From Lysobacter enzymogenes (GTDB taxonomy: Bacteria > Pseudomonadota > Gammaproteobacteria > Xanthomonadales > Xanthomonadaceae), in the NCBI RefSeq assembly GCF_023617245.1, contig NZ_CP067396.1:1426001-1490000 (forward strand): a stretch of DNA of 64,000 bases, in the 5' to 3' direction. The notes beneath the pieces were generated by a model, which was not told where the DNA came from, searched no databases, and worked only from the letters and a program-made list of their open reading frames with translations. Below, piece after piece: positions 10,001-17,062 of this stretch. The position numbers were made by a program, and so were the translations under genes. Every line of letters begins with the position of its first letter. Within the stretch, counting starts at the first letter, position 1.

Positions 10001-10895
10001 CACGCCCGGCCAGGGCGTGCGCTTCACCCTGCGCCTGCCGCAGACGCTCGCGGTCACCCAGGCGGTGTTCGTGCGCATCGGCGACACCACCTTCGCCGTG
10101 CCGATCGCCTCCGTGCGCGGCGTCGGCCGGCTCTCGCGCGACCTGCTCGACCAGGGCGACGTGGCCTACCGCTACGGCGGCGAGGACTACCACGTCCACG
10201 ACCTCGGCGTGCTGGTCGGCCACGCGCCGGCCAAGGCCGAAGGCCAGCTGCAGATGCCGTTGCTGCTGATCCGCTCGGGCGACCTGCGCGCGGCGGTGTC
10301 GGTGGACCAGGTCGTGGGCAACCGCGAAATCGTGGTCAAGCCGGTCGGCCCGCAGGTGGCCTCGGTGCCGGGCATCTTCGGCGCCACCATCATGGGCGAC
10401 GGCCGCGTGGTGGTGATCCTCGACGTCGCCCCGCTGGTGCGCCGCCGCACCGCGCAGCTGCTGGACTTCGCCCAGAGCGCGCCGCCGCCGGCGGTGCCGG
10501 TCGAGGCGCGCAAGGTGCCGCTGGTGATGGTGGTCGACGACTCGGTCACCATGCGCAAGGTCACCGGCCGCGTGCTGGAGCGCCACAACTTCGAAGTGGT
10601 CGCGGCGAAGGACGGCATCGACGCGCTCGAGCGCATGGCCGAGCGCGTGCCCGACCTGATGCTGCTCGACATCGAGATGCCGCGCATGGACGGCTACGAA
10701 TTGGCCACGCAGATGAAGGCCGATCCGGTCCTGCGCAACGTGCCGATCGTGATGATCACCTCGCGCAGCGGCGAGAAACACCGCCAGCGCGCGTTCGAGA
10801 TCGGCGTCGAACGCTATCTCGGCAAGCCATACCAGGAGCCGGAATTGATTCGGAACGTGTTCGAACTGTTGGGAATCGCGCGTCACCATGGCTGA
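4005..10895 (+). CDS. chpA: Giant hybrid CheA-type histidine kinase ChpA/PilL
   Basis: This 2296-aa kinase is the core of the Pil/Chp system. In order it has a degenerate N-terminal Hpt-like part (His52/His55), a canonical Hpt (His746 in VFHTLKGSG), a degenerate Hpt (His902 in IHTMNGAF), a repeat-rich Ala/Glu/Arg segment (about 1060-1440), and a canonical Hpt (His1561 in LHTLKGGA). After these come the CheA ATPase (LRNAVAHGLE near 1882, DDGAG near 1924, GRGVGMD near 1977), a CheW domain (about 2012-2150) and a C-terminal receiver with Asp2222 (LLDIEMP). Phosphate should pass to PilG and PilH. I chose ATG 4005 because the conserved protein begins there; longer in-frame extensions are low-complexity. 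The stop overlaps the next gene. Confidence 0.92.
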   Translation: MTALREAIDTTTLGWIKPELDETLRQARQEIEAFAEDPADAARMRVCANHLHQVHGTLRMVELYAPAMVAEEMERLALALQQGGVHDRDEACAALMRGVVLLPDYLERLQGGHRDIPIVLLPLLNELRATRGESGLNESVLFAPNLDRPLPAHLPPPLPVGAAGGRNASAPHLASLREALAAWPEDGAPGKVVQLASAIDGLLAEAVLEPVRRMLWVASAVAHAVRDGALPPTRALRQAFGGVEREARQLLSDDGFSAPRGEPAAEPTRQLLYHVAHSDGRHPALDDLRQTFELASQLPSESELEHARGSLSGRNRALLDTVAAAIKEDLLRVKDALDLHLRTNQTDPGELRPQVEALARVSDTLGMMGLGMARTVVLQQRDAMNEIVEGRRAADEGTLLDVAGALLYVDASLDDQVSRLGLPEDKAEEDLLAGEARKVLDVVAREAIANFGDARQSFVAFVETKWDHEELSEVPRVLDEVAGALRMIELPLAADYLTGVKRYTEVELIGRRRVPSGQQLDTLADALASLEYYLEALREQRPNRDDILDIARQSLEALRYWPLPDVIRIEPPAETVAGVPDASASATSAPAQSAAAPQPPAAEALPPQIPVAPEWGLAEIEAPQRADGEPLSIDTEHGAAQYASAFDAEPSQAPAAEPADLTERVSGGLVNTALVEAVPSAPPSFLTPSGGAHGGFEQVDDIDDEVREIFLEEFEEEIGNLEQLLPAWREAPDDLTRVQPVRRVFHTLKGSGRLVGAKTLGEFSWKIENLLNRVREHGRVASPQVLDLVDQAYRAMPAFYAALRNEAPLSVDVAGLEAHADLLASGEEAFYQPPVPAVEAAVEEAAAAPVADGPYVPASVDPVLLEILDGEVAGHLVTIESWLAAARVRPQPANDALQRSIHTMNGAFAMTEVPVITDVTGPTEAYVKRLLASGAPASAEGVAAMDAVAAAIRTTIQALKSATPHVPLFLGLPERIAALRDSLPDARLPMIADEFDAGFDQPASEVAGELSATDLSAFQGEGPGGAEVPEGRSDGRGTSEFTIDFASFAGSLGQSDATLEREAAERRAEAERLDAERIAAEHAEAERLEAERVAAEQAEAERLEAERVAAEQAEAERLEVERIAAEQAEAERLEAERVAAEQAEAERLEAERIAAEQAEAERLEAERVAAEQAEAERLEAERVAAEQAEAERLEAERVAAEQAEAERLEAERVAAEQAEAERLEAERVAAEQAETERLEAERIAAEQAEAERLEAERTAAEQAEAERVAAEKAEADRLAEEERLEYERLEAQYAAEAEAARLEAERAETEKAEAERLAAERVAAEQAEAERLAAEQAEAERLEAERLAAEQAEAERLEAERLATEQAEAERLEAERLAAEQAEAERLEAERVAAEQAEAERLEAERLAAEQAETERLEAERLAAEQAEAERQEYERLEAQYAAERLARDQAQADALEPAYLHDAAHLDEQAPAANDEAEPAVAASTVAGVSAALAAAFAKAANADPDPDQALDLSELDPELVDIFVEEGGDLLDHSDGLLAQLRETPGERELLVGLQRDLHTLKGGARMAGIMAVGELGHVMESLLESVVDHRTELGRDSVVLLERGFDRLHAMVTRVGQRKAIAMPTALIAMFEARSRGELNLGTIEAPAAVAAPEQAVVDDTGLKPLSAPIVDAAPLADDDDIGVRAPQEQVRIRADLLDRLVNYAGEVAIYRARLEQQLGAFRGAIAEMAQTNLRMRDQLRRLEIETEAQIIARYQREGDAGEHSFDPLELDRFSTLQQLSRALSESAADQNSLQITLDDLTRQYETLLLQQSRVSSELQEGLMRTRMVPFDTLLPRLRRVVRQASSELGKQVALKLEGTQGELDRNVLERMTAPLEHMLRNAVAHGLETPAKRRSAGKADEGTVRIAVRREGSEVVLEVADDGAGLDRAAIRRRGEERGLVRSDAVLSDSDLDMLILEPGFSTADEVSRLAGRGVGMDVVASEVRQLGGALDIQSTPGQGVRFTLRLPQTLAVTQAVFVRIGDTTFAVPIASVRGVGRLSRDLLDQGDVAYRYGGEDYHVHDLGVLVGHAPAKAEGQLQMPLLLIRSGDLRAAVSVDQVVGNREIVVKPVGPQVASVPGIFGATIMGDGRVVVILDVAPLVRRRTAQLLDFAQSAPPPAVPVEARKVPLVMVVDDSVTMRKVTGRVLERHNFEVVAAKDGIDALERMAERVPDLMLLDIEMPRMDGYELATQMKADPVLRNVPIVMITSRSGEKHRQRAFEIGVERYLGKPYQEPELIRNVFELLGIARHHG
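7185..8330 (+). repeat. 45-bp tandem repeat inside chpA (15-residue Glu/Ala/Arg unit)
   Basis: The 45-bp period is exact (for example GTTGCC at 7281 and again at 7326). Each unit encodes a variant of ERVAAEQAEAERLEA. About 13 units come first, then a degenerate stretch (about 7800-8030), then about 6 more units with ERLAAEQ. The heptad-like, charged pattern predicts one long rigid alpha-helix or coiled coil separating the N-terminal Hpt domains from the final Hpt and ATPase. Because 45 is a multiple of 3, copy number can change without a frameshift. Confidence 0.95.
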
Positions 10896-13227
10896 CGGCG
10901 ATCGTCGTGTAGTGTTGTTGGCGCGCGCGGGCGTGGCCTGCGAGCGCCTGCGCAATGCGCTGGTCGAGGCCGGCGCGCAGTTGGTCCTGGAAGGCGATCC
11001 GACCGTGCTCGACCCCAAGGCGCTGGATGCGGCCGACCCCGACGTGGTCGTGGTCGTGCTCGATCCGGCCGCCGAGGATGCGCTGGACCGGTTCGAGAAC
11101 CTGCTGGTCGATCCCTCGATCGAAGTGATCTTCGAAGAGGCCGAACTGGCCGCCGCGCGCGAAGGCTGGGACGCGGCGCGCTGGGCGCGCCACCTCACCG
11201 CCAAGCTGCATCGCCACGGCGACGTGCTGCCGCCGGGCCGCGAGCCCGAGCAGCCGGCGCCGCCTGCGCTGCAGGCCGAGGGATTCCAGCGGCCGCTGCA
11301 GGAAGGCTCGCCGCTGGCGCAGGAACCGGCCGAAACCCAGGCGCCGGCCGCCGGCGACAACGTGCTGGCGTTCGTGCGCCCCGGCGCCGCGGCCGCGCTG
11401 GCCGCCGCCGAGTTCGCGCCGGCATCGACCGAGTTCTCGGTCGATGCGCCGTCGTCGCGCGAGGATGCCGCGGCCGCCGAATACACCCTGGACATCGCCG
11501 AGCCGGCGGCCGAATACGTCGAGTTCGACGACGGCGCCGCGCGGGTGCAGTTCGACGCCGCCGAATCCGCGGCCGCGGCCGCGGCGCAGCCGGACCCGGA
11601 TGCCGCCGGCCTGGACTCGATCGGTTTCGACCAGGGCGCGCTCGATGCGAGCGCGCTCGACTCGACCGCGCTCGACGCGGCCGATCTGGATGCGGCCGAT
11701 CTGGACGCGGCCGATCTCGACCCGGCCCGCCTCGACTCGATCGACTTCGAGCCCGCCGGTTTCGAAGCGCCCGCCAGCGAGCCCTCCAGCCACGCCGCTG
11801 CTCGCTTCGATGCCGCCGATTTCGGCGAGATCGAGGAAATCGAAGCGGTCGAAGCGCTGCCCGCGTTCGATCCCGGCGACGAACCGCCGCCGGTGCCCGC
11901 GGCGCACGCCAGTTTCGATCCTGTTTCGGCCGAATTGCCGGCCGATCCGCTGTCCTTCGGCGGCGAATCGCTGGGCGAGCTCGACCGCGTCGCGCCGACC
12001 GGTTCGGCCGGCGACCGCGTGCTGACCGAGCCGCCGCCGCTGCCCGACGAGGCGCGCGAGTTCTTCGCCCGCCAGGCGCTCGGCCCCGGCGACGAATCCA
12101 TCGGCGCGAGCGCGCCGGCCGCGTCGCGCGACAGCAACGATCTGGAATTCGACTTCTCCAACCTGACCCTGGAAGCCGGCGATTACTCGACCCAGGTGCC
12201 GGGCGAAGCGCAGCCGTTCAACGGCCAGCGCCACGACTGGCAGGCCGAAGGCGCCGACGCCGGATTGCCGCCGCTCGACGAGGCCGGTCTGGGCGAGATG
12301 GAAATGTGGCGCGCGCCGGCGCCCGGCCAGGTGCAGGAACTGGTCGATCTGGACGCGACGTTCGCCGCGAGTGGCAACGAGGCCGGCGCCGGCCTGGACT
12401 TCGACGACGGCAGCGTGCCGCCGCCGTTGCCGCCGGCGACGCCCGCCCGCAGCTTCGACAGCACGCTGGAGTTCGCCAGCGACGAACCCGCGCCGGCGCA
12501 GCCCAAGGGTCCCGCCCCGGTCGCGCCGTCGGTGCCGGATTGGTCGTTCGCCGACGAAACCAGCCTGGTCGAAGCCGCGACCGGCCAGAGCGGTGCGCAT
12601 GCGCCGCCGGGGCCGCGGCACGACCTGGAAGAGATCGAACGGCGCATCTCCGGCCTGGAGCTGGTCGCCGACGGCCCGGCCGAAGCCGACGCCGTCGCCA
12701 GCGGCGGCCGCGGCGGCGCGGTGCTGGTGCTGGCCGGCATCGGCGGCCCGGACGCAGTGCGCCAGCTGCTCGGCGCGCTGCCGGACAACTTCGACCGTCC
12801 GGTGCTGGTGCAACAGCGCCTGGACGGCGGCCGTTACGACAAGCTGGTGGCGCAGATGCAGCGCGCCACGCCGGTGCTGGTGAAGCTGGCCGAAGCCGGT
12901 GCGCGCACCATCGCCGGGGTGATCTACATCCTGCCCGCCGGGATCGGCATCGAGGTCTCCGACAGCGGCATCCAGTTCGCCGAAGGCGGCGAGGTGCTCG
13001 AGGTCCTGCCGGCCGGCGACAGCGCGGTGCTGTTGTTCAGCGGCGCCGAACCGGCCCAGGTCGACGCGGCGATGGCGCTGGCGGCGAACGGCGCGATGGT
13101 CGCCGGACAGGCGCCGGACGGTTGCTACGACGCGGCCGCGGCCAGCGCCGCGATCGCGCGCGGCGCCGGCAGCGGCCAGCCGGCCGAACTGGCGGCGCGG
13201 TTGGCGGCGCGCTGGTCGCGCCAGTGA
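10888..13227 (+). CDS. CheB-like protein of the Chp cluster, catalytic residues lost
   Basis: This 779-aa protein overlaps the chpA stop by 8 nt. The N-terminal 110 residues resemble a receiver without a clear phospho-site. Residues 120-600 are acidic, Ala-rich linker, with a DLDAA/ALDSx pentad run at about 251-290. Residues 608-779 align with the CheB methylesterase fold: VLVLAGIGGPDAVRQ (612 onward), FDRPVLVQQRLDGG (637 onward), AGVIYILPAGIGIEV and SAVLLFSGAEPAQVDAA (712 onward). CheB's catalytic Ser, His and Asp sites read as Gly617, Gln643 and about Ala723. It is therefore probably not an active methylesterase; a structural or scaffold role is inferred. It occupies the place of ChpB. Confidence 0.75.
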   Translation: MADGDRRVVLLARAGVACERLRNALVEAGAQLVLEGDPTVLDPKALDAADPDVVVVVLDPAAEDALDRFENLLVDPSIEVIFEEAELAAAREGWDAARWARHLTAKLHRHGDVLPPGREPEQPAPPALQAEGFQRPLQEGSPLAQEPAETQAPAAGDNVLAFVRPGAAAALAAAEFAPASTEFSVDAPSSREDAAAAEYTLDIAEPAAEYVEFDDGAARVQFDAAESAAAAAAQPDPDAAGLDSIGFDQGALDASALDSTALDAADLDAADLDAADLDPARLDSIDFEPAGFEAPASEPSSHAAARFDAADFGEIEEIEAVEALPAFDPGDEPPPVPAAHASFDPVSAELPADPLSFGGESLGELDRVAPTGSAGDRVLTEPPPLPDEAREFFARQALGPGDESIGASAPAASRDSNDLEFDFSNLTLEAGDYSTQVPGEAQPFNGQRHDWQAEGADAGLPPLDEAGLGEMEMWRAPAPGQVQELVDLDATFAASGNEAGAGLDFDDGSVPPPLPPATPARSFDSTLEFASDEPAPAQPKGPAPVAPSVPDWSFADETSLVEAATGQSGAHAPPGPRHDLEEIERRISGLELVADGPAEADAVASGGRGGAVLVLAGIGGPDAVRQLLGALPDNFDRPVLVQQRLDGGRYDKLVAQMQRATPVLVKLAEAGARTIAGVIYILPAGIGIEVSDSGIQFAEGGEVLEVLPAGDSAVLLFSGAEPAQVDAAMALAANGAMVAGQAPDGCYDAAAASAAIARGAGSGQPAELAARLAARWSRQ

Positions 13228-13473
13228 TCGCGGGCGCGGGTTCGCGCGCCGGCTGACGGGCGCGCGGATGCGCGGGCCCGGCATCGCCGGCCGCGATCGC
13301 CGCCGGCGATCCACGCGGGACGCGCGTCCCGCGTTGCGGCCTTCACCGCCGCCGCAGCGATGCGGCGCGCGGGCGACACCCCGGCGGCGCGCGCGCGCCG
13401 CTACCGTCCACACGGCTCCGCCCGGCGGAGCTTCAGCCACACGGCCGCGCGCGACGCGGCGAGGAACCGCGCG

Positions 13474-14055
13474 ATGTCCAACGAAACTCCCGATCGCGAC
13501 GACGCCGCGGCCGACCCGGCCGCCACGAACGAGGTCGCGCAGGCCGCGGCCCACGACGGCGCGCCCGACGACGGCGCGCTCGCCCAGGGCGCCGCCAACG
13601 ACATCCGCGGGGTCATGATCCAGGTGGCCGGCGCGCGCCTGCTGCTGCCCAACGCCACCATCGCCGAGGTGCTGTCGTACGCGCCGCCGGCGCCGATCGC
13701 CAACGCGCCGCGCTGGCTGCTCGGCCAGATCCGCTGGCGCGGCTGGAGCCTGCCGATGATCGCCTTCGGCGAACTGTCGGGCCTGGCGCGCGAACCTGGC
13801 GGCCTGGGCAGCAAGGTGGTCGTGCTCAAGGCGCTCAGCGCGGCCTCGCGCCTGCCGTACTTCGCGATGCTGACCCAGGGCTTCCCGCGCCTGGTCACCG
13901 TGTCCGCGTCGGGCCTGTACCTGCAGAGCCGCGAGGACGAAGCGCTGCCGCTGGGCGTGCAGGCGCGGGTGCGTCTCAACGACGACGCCGCGCTGCTGCC
14001 GGATCTGGAAGCGGTCGAGGCGATGATCGGCGAAGCCCTCGCGCAAGCCGCGTGA
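13474..14055 (+). CDS. chpC: CheW-like protein, ChpC type
   Basis: This 193-aa protein has a low-complexity acidic N-terminus (about 45 residues), then a CheW-like domain: GVMIQVAGARLLLPNATIAE, RWLLGQIRWRGWSLPMIAFG (the CheW strand with the conserved G..RG pattern) and VVVLKALSAASRLPYFAMLT. It should serve as an alternative adaptor for ChpA. ATG 13474 (MSNETPDRDD) is preceded by GAGGA; the longer in-frame reading upstream is Arg-rich and unlikely. The gap of 246 nt after the CheB-like gene shows nothing clear. Its stop overlaps the GTG of the next gene by 4 nt. Confidence 0.78.
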   Translation: MSNETPDRDDAAADPAATNEVAQAAAHDGAPDDGALAQGAANDIRGVMIQVAGARLLLPNATIAEVLSYAPPAPIANAPRWLLGQIRWRGWSLPMIAFGELSGLAREPGGLGSKVVVLKALSAASRLPYFAMLTQGFPRLVTVSASGLYLQSREDEALPLGVQARVRLNDDAALLPDLEAVEAMIGEALAQAA

Positions 14056-15170
14056 GCGCGGCGCCGGCGCAGGGCCCGGCGTCCGCCGCCGCGCCGCGCG
14101 CGCCGTCGCCCAAACGCTACGCCTCGGTCGACGCCCTGCGCGGGCTGACCGTCGCGGCGATGCTGCTGGTCAACGATCCCGGCGACTGGAGCCACGTCTA
14201 CGCGCCGCTGCTGCATTCGGACTGGCACGGCTTCACTCCGACCGACCTGGTCTTCCCGATGTTCTTGTTCATCGTCGGCGTGTCGATCGCGCTGGCGATG
14301 CTGCCGCGTCTCGACGCCGGCACGCCGAGGCCGGCGCTGCTGCGACCGGCGCTGTGGCGCGCGCTGCGCATCTTCGGCCTGGGCCTGCTGCTGCACCTGA
14401 TCGCGATGTGGGTCGTCGATCGCGAGTTCCTGCGCGTGCCCGGCGTGCTGCAACGCATCGGCCTGTGCTTCGCCGCGGCCGCGTGCATCGCCCTGTACCT
14501 GCCGGCGCGCGCACAATGGGCGTTGTGGGGCGCGCTGCTGTTGGGCTATTTCGGCCTGCTCGCCGCGGGCGGCAGCTACGAACCGTTCGTCAACATCGCC
14601 AGCCGCATCGATTTCGCGATCTTCGGCGCGCACGTCTACCAGATCGACCCCGCCAGCGGCCGCGGCCACGATCCGGAAGGACTGGTCTCCACGCTCGGCG
14701 CGCTCGCGACCACGCTGCTCGGTTTGCGCGCCGGCGATTGGCTGCGTCGCGGCCGGATGCGCGAGTTGTGGGTCGCCGGCGCGATTTGCCTCGGCGCGGG
14801 CTGGGCGCTCGGCCTGCTGCAGCCGATCAACAAGAACCTGTGGACGCCCGCCTACGTGCTGTGGGCCGGCGGCTGGTCGTGCTGGATCCTGGCGCTGTGC
14901 CACGTGCTGGTCGACCGCAGGGGCTGGCCGCCGCTGGGGCGCGCGTTCGGCGTCAACGCGATCGCCGCGTACGCCGGTTCGGCGCTGCTGCTGTACCTGC
15001 TGATGGCGCTGGGCTGGCTGGAGCCGCTTTACCGCCACGGTTTCGCCGACTGGATGACGCCGCGGTTCGGCCCCTACCTGCCGTCGCTGGCGTTCGCGCT
15101 CGCGTTCGTCGCGCTGTGGTGGCTGGTGGTGCGCGCGCTGGATGCGCGACGGATCTACTTCAAGATCTAG
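14052..15170 (+). CDS. Multi-pass acyltransferase-like membrane protein (NagX/HGSNAT-like, DUF5009)
   Basis: This 372-aa inner-membrane protein has about ten hydrophobic helices. The N-terminal signature SVDALRGLTVAAMLLVNDPG followed by WHGFTPTDLVFPMFLFIVG is that of the heparan-alpha-glucosaminide N-acetyltransferase-related family (NagX in Xanthomonas chitin/GlcNAc utilisation). The family is thought to move acyl groups across the membrane to amino sugars; the substrate here is unknown. The GTG start overlaps the chpC-like stop (GTGA), so it is translationally coupled to the pilus chemosensory operon, although no functional link is known. Confidence 0.75.
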   Translation: MSAAPAQGPASAAAPRAPSPKRYASVDALRGLTVAAMLLVNDPGDWSHVYAPLLHSDWHGFTPTDLVFPMFLFIVGVSIALAMLPRLDAGTPRPALLRPALWRALRIFGLGLLLHLIAMWVVDREFLRVPGVLQRIGLCFAAAACIALYLPARAQWALWGALLLGYFGLLAAGGSYEPFVNIASRIDFAIFGAHVYQIDPASGRGHDPEGLVSTLGALATTLLGLRAGDWLRRGRMRELWVAGAICLGAGWALGLLQPINKNLWTPAYVLWAGGWSCWILALCHVLVDRRGWPPLGRAFGVNAIAAYAGSALLLYLLMALGWLEPLYRHGFADWMTPRFGPYLPSLAFALAFVALWWLVVRALDARRIYFKI

Positions 15171-15192
15171 GCCGCGCGCTTCGCCGCGGCCT
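15169..15192 (+). terminator. Possible hairpin terminator after the Chp operon
   Basis: AGGCCGCG (15169-15176) and CGCGGCCT (15185-15192) form a perfect 8-bp stem beginning in the stop codon of the acyltransferase gene. No T-tract follows, so it may be only a stabilising or pausing hairpin. Confidence 0.35.
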
Positions 15193-15854
15193 GCGGCGGA
15201 TCTACTGATCGCGAGTGCCATAGGGCGAGCAATCGGGCACGGAAGCCCGCGCTCAAGATGAACGCTAAGTGATCTTCGTCACGCTTTGGTTGTCGCTGCA
15301 ACCATTGCCGAGAGATTTTTTCGCTCGAACACGTCCTAACCGCTTTCGCGTGCCGGGCGGCGGATTCGTGGGTGCCGCATACGCTGCGGCCGCGTTGGGC
15401 CCGTGTGCCACGGCGCCGTGGCGGCGTCCGGCATCGATGCGGTGGCGCATTGAGGCTCGGCCTTTTTTCGCGCGCTCGACCGCACGCCGCAGTATGCAAG
15501 TCCGACGCGACGCCGCCGATGTGCCGATGGCACCACGCATGCCGTACGCGCACGCGTAAACGATGCCAACCCTGCGTATCCGCAGCGCATCGCGATTTTT
15601 TCCTGCTGGACAAGGCGATTTCGCCTCGCTATCGAAGACCCCGCAAGCAAATGTCTCGCGATGCGACGGGGAGCACGGAACGCATCGCGAAACACAGGGG
15701 GCAAGGGGAGGGGGAGCGGCACGGCGACGGCGCACAGGCGACGGACGTCGGCCGCACCGTGCGAAAGGCGCCGCGTCGATCCGGTCGACGCGGCGCCCGA
15801 CGCGATCGTTCCAGCCCGCCGGCTTCGATTTCCAGTTACGGCCCGGGAGGCTGC
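15193..15854. other. 660-nt non-coding interval before the porin gene
   Basis: The composition is slightly less GC-rich and more irregular than in flanking genes, and open frames here lack ribosome sites and coding character. I saw no tRNA, terminator or repeat-family member. It probably holds the promoter and control region of the downstream porin-kinase set. The last bases (GGGAGG at 15845-15850) are the porin ribosome site. Confidence 0.5.
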
Positions 15855-16997
15855 ATGCGATTCGAACGAGTGTGTTGGGGCGCGCTGTCGTGGTTGGCGC
15901 TATCGCCCGCGTGGGCTGCCGACGGCGGCTACAGCGTGCTGGGCGACTGGCCGGTCAAGGTGGTGAGCGAATCCGGGATCGAAGCCGGGCTCAAGGGCAA
16001 TTTCAGCTACGACGTCGCGCGCTTCGACGGTGCGCCCGGCTTCGCCGACGGCGACGCCTGGCGCCGGCAGGAGCTCAACGCCTACGTGCGCAAGCCGGGC
16101 GTGTTCGAGCTGACCCTGGGCTACGACCTGCACAACGAGGTCTGGCTCGACAACTTCGTGCGCGTCTCCGGCGCCGCCGGCGACCTGCGCATCGGCCAGT
16201 TCAAGACTCCGGTGGGCTACGAGGAAAGCGCGGTCGGCACCACCGCGACCACGTTCATGGAGCGCGCGCTGCCGGTGACCGCGTTCTACGCCGGCCGCCG
16301 CCTCGGGGTGGACTGGACGTACGAGAAGATCCCGAACTGGTATCTCAACGCCGCCGTCCAGGCGGGCGGCGATCTGCTCGGCGACAACCACGGGCGCACC
16401 CTCGGCGCGCGCGCGGTGTTCAATCCGGTCAAGGACGACGCCCAGGTGCTTCACTTGGGCCTGTCGGCCTCCAACGAGAAGCGCGACGACGACACCCTGC
16501 GCCTGCAGGTGCGCCCGGAAGCGTTCCTGACCGCGCGCCGGCTGGTCGACACCGGTGCGTTGAACCGGGTCGAAGGCATTTCGCGGTACGGGCTGGAAGC
16601 GATCTGGCAGCGCGGCCCGCTGCTGCTGCAGAGCGAATACCTGCGCATCGGCGTCGACCGCTACGGCGTGGCCGACTACAGCGCCGACGGTTACTACCTC
16701 GCCGCCTCGTGGGTGGCGACCGGCGAGAAGCGCGGCTACAAGAGCGGCGCGTTCGGCAACGTCAAGCCGAGCCGCGCCTGGGGCGCGGTGGAACTGGCCG
16801 CGCGTTATTCGCGCATCGATCTCGACGACGCCGGCGTCGCCCTCGGCGGCCGCCAGAGCGACTGGACCTTCGGCGCCAACTGGTACATCGGCCAGCACTT
16901 CAGGCTGCAGTTCAACTACGTGTGGACCGACGCGGCGCGGCGCGGCGTCGAGCTGGATCCGGAAATCGCGCAGTTGCGCGCACAAGTCTATTTCTGA
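15855..16997 (+). CDS. OprO/OprP-type outer-membrane porin
   Basis: This 380-aa protein has a signal peptide (MRFERVCWGALSWLALSPAW, cleaved near AWA-ADGG) and alternating amphipathic strands ending in the outer-membrane signature F (RAQVYF). The LRIGQFKTPVGYEES stretch and the N-terminal GLKGNFSYDVARF strand are typical of the phosphate/polyphosphate-selective porin O/P family. Substrate specificity cannot be read from sequence. ATG 15855 is chosen for the GGGAGG ribosome site 4 nt upstream and for the signal peptide. The gene lies 65 nt before a sensor kinase on the same strand, so the porin and signalling genes may share a transcript. Confidence 0.82.
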   Translation: MRFERVCWGALSWLALSPAWAADGGYSVLGDWPVKVVSESGIEAGLKGNFSYDVARFDGAPGFADGDAWRRQELNAYVRKPGVFELTLGYDLHNEVWLDNFVRVSGAAGDLRIGQFKTPVGYEESAVGTTATTFMERALPVTAFYAGRRLGVDWTYEKIPNWYLNAAVQAGGDLLGDNHGRTLGARAVFNPVKDDAQVLHLGLSASNEKRDDDTLRLQVRPEAFLTARRLVDTGALNRVEGISRYGLEAIWQRGPLLLQSEYLRIGVDRYGVADYSADGYYLAASWVATGEKRGYKSGAFGNVKPSRAWGAVELAARYSRIDLDDAGVALGGRQSDWTFGANWYIGQHFRLQFNYVWTDAARRGVELDPEIAQLRAQVYF

Positions 16998-17062
16998 GCC
17001 GACGGGGAGTCGCGCGCTATCGCGCCGGCTCCGCCGACGCGCATTCACAGGGGGATGAGGCT

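Noticed and set aside
3822..12161. A very long open frame on the minus strand opposite chpA and the CheB-like gene, with Gly/Phe/Leu-rich repeats
   Set aside because: It is the mirror of the high-GC coding strand and of the 45-bp repeat. The opposite strand has clear Hpt, ATPase, CheW and receiver motifs, while this frame has none.
15372..15854. N-terminal extension of the porin frame and other open frames before it
   Set aside because: These are Arg-rich with no ribosome sites, while the signal peptide and GGGAGG at 15845 fix the start at 15855.
15193..15854. A tRNA, small RNA or small gene in the long gap before the porin
   Set aside because: No cloverleaf, terminator-bounded segment or supported small frame could be found by eye.
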